A DNA stretch of 64,000 nucleotides, taken from Anisus vortex. Taxonomy: Eukaryota > Mollusca > Gastropoda > Planorbidae. This document shows, one piece after another, positions 12,001-24,000 of this stretch. The notes under the pieces are model-generated. The model worked only from the letters and a program-made list of their open reading frames with translations. It made no database searches and was not told where the DNA came from. The position numbers and the translations under genes are program-made. Every line of letters begins with the position of its first letter. The stretch's first letter is position 1. The stretch is taken from contig OX421497.1 of the NCBI GenBank assembly GCA_949126835.1, positions 42,430,226 through 42,494,225 on the forward strand, in the 5' to 3' direction.

Positions 12001-15000
12001 AGGAGTTAAAATGTGCAAATTTAATGTTCTCAAGCAGTTAAAATGTGCAAATTTAATGTTCTCAAGCAGTTAAAATGTGTAAATTTAATGTTCTCAAGCA
12101 GTTAAAATGTGCAAATTTAATGTTCTCAAGCAGTTAAAATGTGTAAATTTAATGTTCTCAAGGAGTTAAAATGTGTAAATTTAATGTTCTCAAGCAGTTA
12201 AAATGTGCAAATTTAATGTTCTCAAGGAGTTAAAATGTGTAAATTTAATGTTCTCAAGCAGTTAAAATGTGCAAATTTAATGTTCTCAAGGAGTTAAAAT
12301 GTGTAAATTTAATGTTCTCAAGCAGTTAAAATGTGTAAATTGAATGTTCTCAAGCAGTTAAAATGTGTAAATTTAATGTTCTCAAGCAGTTAAAATGTGT
12401 AAATTTAATGTTCTCAAGCAGTTAAAATGTGTAAATTTAATGTTCTCAAGGAGTTAAAATGTGCAAATTTAATGTTCTCAAGCAGTTAAAATGTGCAAAT
12501 TTAATGTTCTCAAGGAGTTAAAATGTGTAAATTTAATGTTCTCAAGCAGTTAAAATGTGCAAATTTAATGTTCTCTAGCAGTTAAAATGTGTAAATTTAA
12601 TGTTCTCAAGCAGTTAAAATGTGTAAATTTAATGTTCTCAAGGAGTTAAAATGTGTAAATTTAATGTTCTCAAGCAGTTAAAATGTGCAAATTTAATGTT
12701 CTCAAGCAGTTAAAATGTGCAAATTTAATGTTCTCAAGGAGTTAAAATGTGCAAATTTAATGTTCTCAAGCAGTTAAAATGTGCAAATTTAATGTTCATA
12801 AGGAGTTAAAATGTGTAAATTTAATGTTCTCAAGCAGTTAAAATGTGTAAATTTAATGTTCTCAAGCAGTTAAAATGTGCAAATTTAATGTTCTCAAGGA
12901 GTTAAAATGTGTAAATTTAATGTTCTCAAGCAGTTAAAATGTGCAAATTTAATGTTCTCAAGGAGTTAAAATGTGTAAATTTAATGTTCTCAAGCAGTTA
13001 AAATGTGCAAATTTAATGTTCTCAAGCAGTTAAAATGTGTAAATTTAATGTTCTCAAGCAGTTAAAATGTGTAAATTTAATGTTCTCAAGGAGTTAAAAT
13101 GTGTAAATTTAATGTTCTCAAGCAGTTAAAATGTGCAAATTTAATGTTCTCAAGCAGTTAAAATGTGCAAATTTAATGTTCTCAAGGAGTTAAAATGTGT
13201 AAATTTAATGTTCTCAAGGAGTTAAAATGTGTAAATTTAATGTTCTCAAGCAGTTAAAATGTGCAAATTTAATGTTCTCAAGGAGTTAAAATGTGCAAAT
13301 TTAATGTTCTCAAGCAGTTAAAATGTGCAAATTTAATGTTCTCGAACAGTTAAAATGTGCAAATTTAATGTTCTCAAGGAGTTAAAATGTGTAAATTTAA
13401 TGTTCTCAAGCAGTTAAAATGTGCAAATTTAATGTTCTCAAGGAGTTAAAATGTGTAAATTTAATGTTCTCAAGCAGTTAAAATGTGCAAATTTAATGTT
13501 CTCAAGCAGTTAAAATGTGTAAATTTAATGTTCTCAAGCAGTTAAAATGTGTAAATTTAATGTCCTCAAGGAGTTAAAATGTGTAAATTTAATGTTCTCA
13601 AGCAGTTAAAATGTGCAAATTTAATGTTCTCAAGCAGTTAAAATGTGCAAATTTAATGTTCTCAAGGAGTTAAAATGTGTAAATTTAATGTTCTCAAGGA
13701 GTTAAAATGTGCAAATTTAATGTTCTCAAGCAGTTAAAATGTGCAAATTTAATGTTCTCAAGGAGTTAAAATGTGTAAATTTAATGTTCTCAAGCAGTTA
13801 AAATGTGCAAATTTAATGTTCTCTAGCAGTTAAAATGTGTAAATTTAATGTTCTCAAGCAGTTAAAATGTGTAAATTTAATGTTCTCAAGGAGTTAAAAT
13901 GTGTAAATTTAATGTTCTCAAGCAGTTAAAATGTGCAAATTTAATGTTCTCAAGCAGTTAAAATGTGCAAATTTAATGTTCTCAAGGAGTTAAAATGTGC
14001 AAATTTAATGTTCTCAAGCAGTTAAAATGTGCAAATTTAATGTTGATAAGGAGTTAAAATGTGTAAATTTAATGTTCTCAAGCAGTTAAAATGTGTAAAT
14101 TTAATGTTCTCAAGCAGTTAAAATGTGCAAATTTAATGTTCTCAAGGAGTTAAAATGTGTAAATTTAATGTTCTCAAGCAGTTAAAATGTGTAAATTTAA
14201 TGTTCTCAAGCAGTTAAAATGTGCAAATTTAATGTTCTCAAGGAGTTAAAATGTGTAAATTTAATGTTCTCAAGCAGTTAAAATGTGCAAATTTAATGTT
14301 CTCAAGCAGTTAAAATGTGTAAATTTAATGTTCTCAAGGAGTTAAAATGTGTAAATTTAATGTTCTCAAGGAATTAAAATGTGTACATTTAATGTTCTCA
14401 AGCAGTTAAAATGTGTAAATTTAATGTTCTCAAGCAGTTAAAATGTGCAAATTTAATGTTCTCAAGGAGTTAAAATGTGTAAATTTAATGTTCTCAAGCA
14501 GTTAAAATGTGTAAATTTAATGTTCTCAAGCAGTTAAAATGTGTAAATTTAATGTTCTCAAGGAGTTAAAATGTGCAAATTTAATGTTCTCAAGCAGTTA
14601 AAATGTGCAAATTTAATGTTCTCAAGCAGTTAAAATGTGTAAATTTAATGTTCTCAAGGAGTTAAAATGTGTAAATTTAATGTTCTCAAGCAGTTAAAAT
14701 GTGTAAATTTAATGTTCTCAAGCAGTTAAAATGTGCAAATTTAATGTTCTCAAGGAGTTAAAATGTGTAAATTTAATGTTCTCAAGCAGTTAAAATGTGT
14801 AAATTTAATGTTCTCAAGCAGTTAAAATGTGCAAATTTAATGTTCTCAAGGAGTTAAAATGTGTAAATTTAATGTTCTCAAGCAGTTAAAATGTGCAAAT
14901 TTAATGTTCTCAAGCAGTTAAAATGTGTAAATTTAATGTTCTCAAGCAGTTAAAATGTGTAAATTTAATGTTCTCAAGGAGTTAAAATGTGTAAATTTAA

Positions 15001-18000
15001 TGTTCTCAAGCAGTTAAAATGTGCAAATTTAATGTTCTCAAGCAGTTAAAATGTGCAAATTTAATGTTCTCAAGGAGTTAAAATGTGTAAATTTAATGTT
15101 CTCAAGGAGTTAAAATGTGTAAATTTAATGTTCTCAAGCAGTTAAAATGTGCAAATTTAATGTTCTCAAGGCGTTAAAATGTGCAAATTTAATGTTCTCA
15201 AGCAGTTAAAATGTGCAAATTTAATGTTCTCAAGCAGTTAAAATGTGTAAATTTAATGTTCTCAAGGAGTTAAAATGTGTAAATTTAATGTTCTCAAGGA
15301 GTTAAAATGTGTAAATTTAATGTTCTCAAGCAGTTAAAATGTGCAAATTTAATGTTCTCAAGCAGTTAAAATGTGTAAATTTAATGTTCTCAAGGAGTTA
15401 AAATGTGCAAATTTAATGTTCTCAAGCAGTTAAAATGTGCAAATTTAATGTTCTCAAGGAGTTAAAATGTGTAAATTTAATGTTCTCAAGCAGTTAAAAT
15501 GTGCAAATTTAATGTTCTCAAGGAGTTAAAATGTGTAAATTTAATGTTCTCAAGGAGTTAAAATGTGTAAATTGAATGTTCTCAAGCAGTTAAAATGTGT
15601 AAATTTAATGTTCTCAAGCAGTTAAAATGTGTAAATTTAATGTTCTCAAGCAGTTAAAATGTGTAAATTTAATGTTCTCAAGGAGTTAAAATGTGCAAAT
15701 TTAATGTTCTCAAGCAGTTAAAATGTGCAAATTTAATGTTCTCAAGGAGTTAAAATGTGTAAATTTAATGTTCTCAAGCAGTTAAAATGTGCAAATTTAA
15801 TGTTCTCTAGCAGTTAAAATGTGTAAATTTAATGTTCTCAAGCAGTTAAAATGTGTAAATTTAATGTTCTCAAGGAGTTAAAATGTGTAAATTTAATGTT
15901 CTCAAGCAGTTAAAATGTGCAAATTTAATGTTCTCAAGCAGTTAAAATGTGCAAATTTAATGTTCTCAAGGAGTTAAAATGTGCAAATTTAATGTTCTCA
16001 AGCAGTTAAAATGTGCAAATTTAATGTTCATAAGGAGTTAAAATGTGTAAATTTAATGTTCTCAAGCAGTTAAAATGTGCAAATTTAATGTTCTCAAGCA
16101 GTTAAAATGTGTAAATTTAATGTTCTCAAGGAGTTAAAATGTGTAAATTTAATGTTCTCAAGCAGTTAAAATGTGCAAATTTAATGTTGTCAAGCAGTTA
16201 AAATGTGTAAATTTAATGTTCTCAAGCAGTTAAAATGTGTAAATTTAATGTTCTCAAGCAGTTAAAATGTGTAAATTTAATGTTCTCAAGCAGTTAAAAT
16301 GTGTAAATTTAATGTTCTCAAGCAGTTAAAATGTGTAAATTTAATGTTCTCAAGCAGTTAAAATGTGCAAATTTAATGTTCATAAGGAGTTAAAATGTGT
16401 AAATTTAATGTTCTCAAGCAGTTAAAATGTGCAAATTTAATGTTCTCAAGCAGTTAAAATGTGTAAATTTAATGTTCTCAAGGAGTTAAAATGTGTAAAT
16501 TTAATGTTCTCAAGCAGTTAAAATGTGTAAATTTAATGTTCTCAAGCAGTTAAAATGTGTAAATTTAATGTTCTCAAGGAGTTAAAATGTGTAAATTTAA
16601 TGTTCTCAAGCAGTTAAAATGTGCAAATTTAATGTTCTCAAGGAGTTAAAATGTGCAAATTTAATGTTCTCAAGCAGTTAAAATGTGCAAATTTAATGTT
16701 CTCAAGCAGTTAAAATGTGTAAATTTAATGTTCTCAAGCAGTTAAAATGTGCAAATTTAATGTTCTCAAGCAGTTAAAATGTGTAAATTTAATGTTCTCA
16801 AGGAGTTAAAATGTGTAAATTTAATGTTCTCAAGCAGTTAAAATGTGCAAATTTAATGTTCTCAAGGAGTTAAAATGTGTAAATTTAATGTTCTCAAGCA
16901 GTTAAAATGTGCAAATTTAATGTTCTCAAGGAGTTAAAATGTGTAAATTTAATGTTCTCAAGCAGTTAAAATGTGTAAATTGAATGTTCTCAAGCAGTTA
17001 AAATGTGTAAATTTAATGTTCTCAAGCAGTTAAAATGTGTAAATTTAATGTTCTCAAGCAGTTAAAATGTGTAAATTTAATGTTCTCAAGGAGTTAAAAT
17101 GTGCAAATTTAATGTTCTCAAGCAGTTAAAATGTGCAAATTTAATGTTCTCAAGGAGTTAAAATGTGTAAATTTAATGTTCTCAAGCAGTTAAAATGTGC
17201 AAATTTAATGTTCTCTAGCAGTTAAAATGTGTAAATTTAATGTTCTCAAGCAGTTAAAATGTGTAAATTTAATGTTCTCAAGGAGTTAAAATGTGTAAAT
17301 TTAATGTTCTCAAGCAGTTAAAATGTGCAAATTTAATGTTCTCAAGCAGTTAAAATGTGCAAATTTAATGTTCTCAAGGAGTTAAAATGTGCAAATTTAA
17401 TGTTCTCAAGCAGTTAAAATGTGCAAATTTAATGTTCATAAGGAGTTAAAATGTGTAAATTTAATGTTCTCAAGCAGTTAAAATGTGTAAATTTAATGTT
17501 CTCAAGCAGTTAAAATGTGCAAATTTAATGTTCTCAAGGAGTTAAAATGTGTAAATTTAATGTTCTCAAGCAGTTAAAATGTGTAAATTTAATGTTCTCA
17601 AGCAGTTAAAATGTGCAAATTTAATGTTCTCAAGGAGTTAAAATGTGTAAATTTAATGTTCTCAAGCAGTTAAAATGTGCAAATTTAATGTTCTCAAGCA
17701 GTTAAAATGTGTAAATTTAATGTTCTCAAGCAGTTAAAATGTGTAAATTTAATGTTCTCAAGGAGTTAAAATGTGCAAATTTAATGTTCTCAAGCAGTTA
17801 AAATGTGCAAATTTAATGTTCTCAAGGAGTTAAAATGTGTAAATTTAATGTTCTCAAGGAGTTAAAATGTGTAAATTTAATGTTCTCAAGCAGTTAAAAT
17901 GTGCAAATTTAATGTTCTCAAGGAGTTAAAATGTGCAAATTTAATGTTCTCAAGCAGTTAAAATGTGCAAATTTAATGTTCTCGAACAGTTAAAATGTGC

Positions 18001-21000
18001 AAATTTAATGTTCTCAAGGAGTTAAAATGTGTAAATTTAATGTTCTCAAGCAGTTAAAATGTGCAAATTTAATGTTCTCAAGGAGTTAAAATGTGTAAAT
18101 TTAATGTTCTCAAGCAGTTAAAATGTGCAAATTTAATGTTCTCAAGCAGTTAAAATGTGTAAATTTAATGTTCTCAAGCAGTTAAAATGTGTAAATTTAA
18201 TGTTCTCAAGGAGTTAAAATGTGTAAATTTAATGTTCTCAAGCAGTTAAAATGTGCATATTTAATGTTCTCAAGCAGTTAAAATGTGCAAATTTAATGTT
18301 CTCAAGGAGTTAAAATGTGTAAATTTAATGTTCTCAAGGAGTTAAAATGTGCAAATTTAATGTTCTCAAGCAGTTAAAATGTGCAAATTTAATGTTCTCA
18401 AGGAGTTAAAATGTGTAAATTTAATGTTCTCAAGCAGTTAAAATGTGCAAATTTAATGTTCTCTAGCAGTTAAAATGTGTAAATTTAATGTTCTCAAGCA
18501 GTTAAAATGTGTACATTTAATGTTCTCAAGGAGTTAAAATGTGTAAATTTAATGTTCTCAAGCAGTTAAAATGTGCAAATTTAATGTTCTCAAGCAGTTA
18601 AAATGTGCAAATTTAATGTTCTCAAGGAGTTAAAATGTGCAAATTTAATGTTCTCAAGCAGTTAAAATGTGCAAATTTAATGTTCATAAGGAGTTAAAAT
18701 GTGTAAATTTAATGTTCTCAAGCAGTTAAAATGTGTAAATTTAATGTTCTCAAGCAGTTAAAATGTGCAAATTTAATGTTCTCAAGGAGTTAAAATGTGT
18801 AAATTTAATGTTCTCAAGCAGTTAAAATGTGTAAATTAAATGTTTTCAAGCAGTTAAAATGTGCAAATTTAATGTTCTCAAGGAGTTAAAATGTGTAAAT
18901 TTAATGTTCTCAAGCAGTTAAAATGTGCAAATTTAATGTTCTCAAGCAGTTAAAATGTGTAAATTTAATGTTCTCAAGCAGTTAAAATGTGTAAATTTAA
19001 TGTTCTCAAGGAGTTAAAATGTGTAAATTTAATGTTCTCAAGCAGTTAAAATGTGCAAATTTAATGTTCTCAAGCAGTTAAAATGTGCAAATTTAATGTT
19101 CTCAAGGAGTTAAAATGTGTAAATTTAATGTTCTCAAGGAGTTAAAATGTGTAAATTTAATGTTCTCAAGCAGTTAAAATGTGCAAATTTAATGTTCTCA
19201 AGGAGTTAAAATGTGCAAATTTAATGTTCTCAAGCAGTTAAAATGTGCAAATTTAATGTTCTCAAGCAGTTAAAATGTGCAAATTTAATGTTCTCAAGGA
19301 GTTAAAATGTGTAAATTTAATGTTCTCAAGCAGTTAAAATGTGCAAATTTAATGTTCTCAAGGAGTTAAAATGTGTAAATTTAATGTTCTCAAGCAGTTA
19401 AAATGTGCAAATTTAATGTTCTCAAGCAGTTAAAATGTGTAAATTTAATGTTCTCAAGCAGTTAAAATGTGTAAATTTAATGTTCTCAAGGAGTTAAAAT
19501 GTGTAAATTTAATGTTCTCAAGCAGTTAAAATGTGCAAATTTAATGTTCTCAAGCAGTTAAAATGTGCAAATTTAATGTTCTCAAGGAGTTAAAATGTGT
19601 AAATTTAATGTTCTCAAGGAGTTAAAATGTGTAAATTTAATGTTCTCAAGCAGTTAAAATGTGCAAATTTAATGTTCTCAAGGAGTTAAAATGTGCAAAT
19701 TTAATGTTCTCAAGCAGTTAAAATGTGCAAATTTAATGTTCTCAAGCAGTTAAAATGTGTAAATTTAATGTTCTCAAGCAGTTAAAATGTGTAAATTTAA
19801 TGTTCTCAAGCAGTTAAAATGTGTAAATTTAATGTTCTCAAGGAATTAAAATGTGTAAATTTAATGTTCTCAAGGAGTTAAAATGTGTAAATTTAATGTT
19901 CTCAAGCAGTTAAAATGTGTAAATTTAATGTTCTCAAGGAGTTAAAATGTGTAAATTTAATGTTCTCAAGCAGTTAAAATGTGCAAATTTAATGTTCTCA
20001 AGCAGTTAAAATGTGTAAATTTAATGTTCTCAAGCAGTTAAAATGTGTAAATTTAATGTTCTCAAGCAGTTAAAATGTGTAAATTTAATGTTCTCAAGCA
20101 GTTAAAATGTGTAAATTTAATGTTCTCAAGCAGTTAAAATGTGTAAATTTAATGTTCTCAAGCAGTTAAAATGTGTAAATTTAATGTTCTCAAGGAGTTA
20201 AAATGTGTAAATTTAATGTTCTCAAGCAGTTAAAATGTGCAAATTTAATGTTCTCAAGCAGTTAAAATGTGTAAATTTAATGTTCTCAAGGAGTTAAAAT
20301 GTGTAAATTTAATGTTCTCAAGGAGTTAAAATGTGTAAATTTAATGTTCTCAAGGAGTTAAAATGTGTAAATTTAATGTTCTCAAGCAGTTAAAATGTGC
20401 AAATTTAATGTTCTCAAGCAGTTAAAATGTGTAAATTTAATGTTCTCAAGCAGTTAAAATGTGTAAATTTAATGTTCTCAAGGAGTTAAAATGTGTAAAT
20501 TTAATGTTCTCAAGGAGTTAAAATGTGTAAATTTAATGTTCTCAAGGAGTTAAAATGTGTAAATTTAATGTTCTCAAGCAGTTAAAATGTGCAAATTTAA
20601 TGTTCTCAAGCAGTTAAAATGTGTAAATTTAATGTTCTCAAGCAGTTAAAATGTGTAAATTTAATGTTCTCAAGGAGTTAAAATGTGTAAATTTAATGTT
20701 CTCAAGGAGTTAAAATGTGTAAATTTAATGTTCTCAAGGAGTTAAAATGTGTAAATTTAATGTTCTCAAGCAGTTAAAATGTGCAAATTTAATGTTCTCA
20801 AGCAGTTAAAATGTGTAAATTTAATGTTCTCAAGCAGTTAAAATGTGTAAATTTAATGTTCTCAAGGAATTAAAATGTGTAAATTTAATGTTCTCAAGGA
20901 GTTAAAATGTGTAAATTTAATGTTCTCAAGCAGTTAAAATGTGCAAATTTAATGTTCTCAAGCAGTTAAAATGTGTAAATTTAATGTTCTCAAGCAGTTA

Positions 21001-24000
21001 AAATGTGTAAATTTAATGTTCTCAAGCAGTTAAAATGTGTAAATTTAATGTTCTCAAGCAGTTAAAATGTGTAAATTTAATGTTCTCAAGCAGTTAAAAT
21101 GTGTAAATTTAATGTTCTCAAGCAGTTAAAATGTGTAAATTTAATGTTCTCAAGGAGTTAAAATGTGTAAATTTAATGTTCTCAAGCAGTTAAAATGTGC
21201 AAATTTAATGTTCTCAAGCAGTTAAAATGTGTAAATTTAATGTTCTCAAGGAGTTAAAATGTGTAAATTTAATGTTCTCAAGGAGTTAAAATGTGTAAAT
21301 TTAATGTTCTCAAGGAGTTAAAATGTGTAAATTTAATGTTCTCAAGCAGTTAAAATGTGCAAATTTAATGTTCTCAAGCAGTTAAAATGTGTAAATTTAA
21401 TGTTCTCAAGCAGTTAAAATGTGTAAATTTAATGTTCTCAAGGAGTTAAAATGTGTAAATTTAATGTTCTCAAGGAGTTAAAATGTGTAAATTTAATGTT
21501 CTCAAGGAGTTAAAATGTGTAAATTTAATGTTCTCAAGCAGTTAAAATGTGCAAATTTAATGTTCTCAAGCAGTTAAAATGTGTAAATTTAATGTTCTCA
21601 AGCAGTTAAAATGTGTAAATTTAATGTTCTCAAGGAGTTAAAATGTGTAAATTTAATGTTCTCAAGGAGTTAAAATGTGTAAATTTAATGTTCTCAAGGA
21701 GTTAAAATGTGTAAATTTAATGTTCTCAAGCAGTTAAAATGTGTAAATTTAATGTTCTCAAGCAGTTAAAATGTGTAAATTTAATGTTCTCAAGGAGTTA
21801 AAATGTGTAAATTTAATGTTCTCAAGCAGTTAAAATGTGTAAATTTAATGTTCTCAAGCAGTTAAAATGTGTAAATTTAATGTTCTCAAGGAGTTAAAAT
21901 GTGAAAATTTAATGCTCTCAAGGAGTTAAAATGTGCAAATTTAATGCTCTCAAGGAGTTAAAATGTGAAAATTTAATGCTCTCAAGGAGTTAAAATGTGC
22001 CTACATGAACAATCAATAAATGATGTTTTCACTTCACTCTCTTTTTAAGTTATTGGATAATCATATATATATATAAATCTCAAAAGGTGTATGTATGTAT
22101 GTGGATATGTGTGTACATACCGCATAATCTCTTTTAATACTGGACAGAATGAGATGAAATTTGCTACAAATATTCTTTGTCTTAATGTGGTCAATACTGT
22201 CAAGGTTTTACATTTTTTGAAATGACCGCAGTGGTTAGTTTGGTCAAAAAACGCGAATAAAAAGGCACATTTTGGTTTAATGTTAAAAATTCTGGTTCTG
22301 GAGGACCGGGCACATACTGGCTAGTATAATATAAAATATAATGTGAATATATATAAAGAGAGCTTTATTTTATTTTAGTTTGTAACAACTTTTGAAAATT
22401 CTGTTTTACTAAGTGAAATAAAGAGAGAAAAACACGAAACACAAACCAACAGGGTTAAACCTGCCATGTTATCATTTGTGGTAGTTTTACTTGTACAGAA
22501 AAAAAAAGTAAAAGTATCTGCTGGATTATATTGATAATAGGGCCTGTGAAACAGTTTCTGTGGCCATGGCATACTAGGGGCTTGTGTGGCCAGCACAATG
22601 CCTAGCCGCCTTTGCTTTACCCTAACTAATGTCAGGTATTTATCAGAGCTGGGTAGACTCAGGGACGCGCTCCAGTCCCGGGAAGAAATCCTATCTTTCA
22701 CCAGGATTCGAGCCCAGAACCTTTGGTGCGCCAGCCAAACCTGCTGCCGCTCCGCCACCGAGCCCTCTACTTGTATGGAACAAACAAGTAAAGATGTTCA
22801 TGTTGCTGTTGAAACTGTGCATAGTTTGGTGTGCTGTGACTAGAGAACAAACAAGTAAAGATGTTCATGTTGCTGTTGAAACTGTGCATAGTTTGGTGTG
22901 CTGTGACTAGAGAACAAACAAGTAAAGATGTTCATGTTGCTTTTGAAACTGTGCATAGTTTGGTGTGCTGTGACTAGAGAACAAACAAGTAAAGATGTTC
23001 ATGTTGCTGTTGAGACTGTGCATAGTTTAGTGTGCTGTGACTAGAGAACAAACAAGTAAAGATGTTCATGTTGCTGTTGAAACTGTGCATAGTTTGGTGT
23101 GCTGTGACTAGAGAACAAACTTTCTGGGACACTTTTCTGGAGTATATGAGAGATTCAAGCTGTAAAGGTAGTAAAAAATATAAATACCCTTTCTTGAATG
23201 TCTAAAATTTTATTTTTTAAAGACTCTGCATACTGTGTCAGTTCTAGGGAGTTTGGCTTGGGTTGCACTGAAACATAGCAGAAAGATATATTCGAGCGAT
23301 AAAATTATTTACAAAAAATAAAAAATTGACGTTTTATACTTGGATAAAATGTTTGTTTTTTAAAAACAAAATGAATTTAAAACTAATGACTAATGACATT
23401 AGAAGTAATGACTACACAAAGAAATGAATATGCCCAACAGGTAAGAGGACACAAAGTCCCTCCCCCCCCCAGCACCACATGCCAATTGAGAACAGCTCAC
23501 ACCTAAACAGAGTAAACCAAAAACACGCCCATCAAATTGCAGGCATTGCCCACACCCATTAAAAACAGTTGACGACATCCTGCTGGAATGCCCCAAGCTA
23601 ATAAATCTCAGGCATACATTATTGCCTACCCCCCCCCTCCCCCTGAAACCAACACATTTTATAACAACAAAGAACAACTAAAAAAAGAAATGCAGATGTG
23701 TTTTTCTGCCATTTACTTTACTGTAGTAGAAGCGGAAGAAGAAAAAATATATAATGCCTATTCATTTTGTTGTAAAGTTAAATCAAACTATGCCTTAAAT
23801 ATTTTTCTATTCTATTTACCAGACTGGAAGTGACGTACAACTTCTAATGTAAATGGCCTGAAATAAAATGTTTAAATCATTCAAACTATAATCAAGAAAT
23901 CAATTTGTAAATTTAGACTTTAGTTCAACAAGCTTGTGTTTATAAAATGAATAAAATTATTATTCAGAATTTGCTTGCCAATTTTGGGTACTGTATGTCT

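Noticed and set aside
9744..21999. Possible CRISPR-like or centromeric array
   Set aside because: There are no spacers between units and the DNA is from an animal nucleus. Size and intron position fit a minisatellite; nothing shows centromere function.
22586..22910. Open frames across the SINE and 67-bp repeat
   Set aside because: They are composed of SINE sequence and tandem repeats within an intron.
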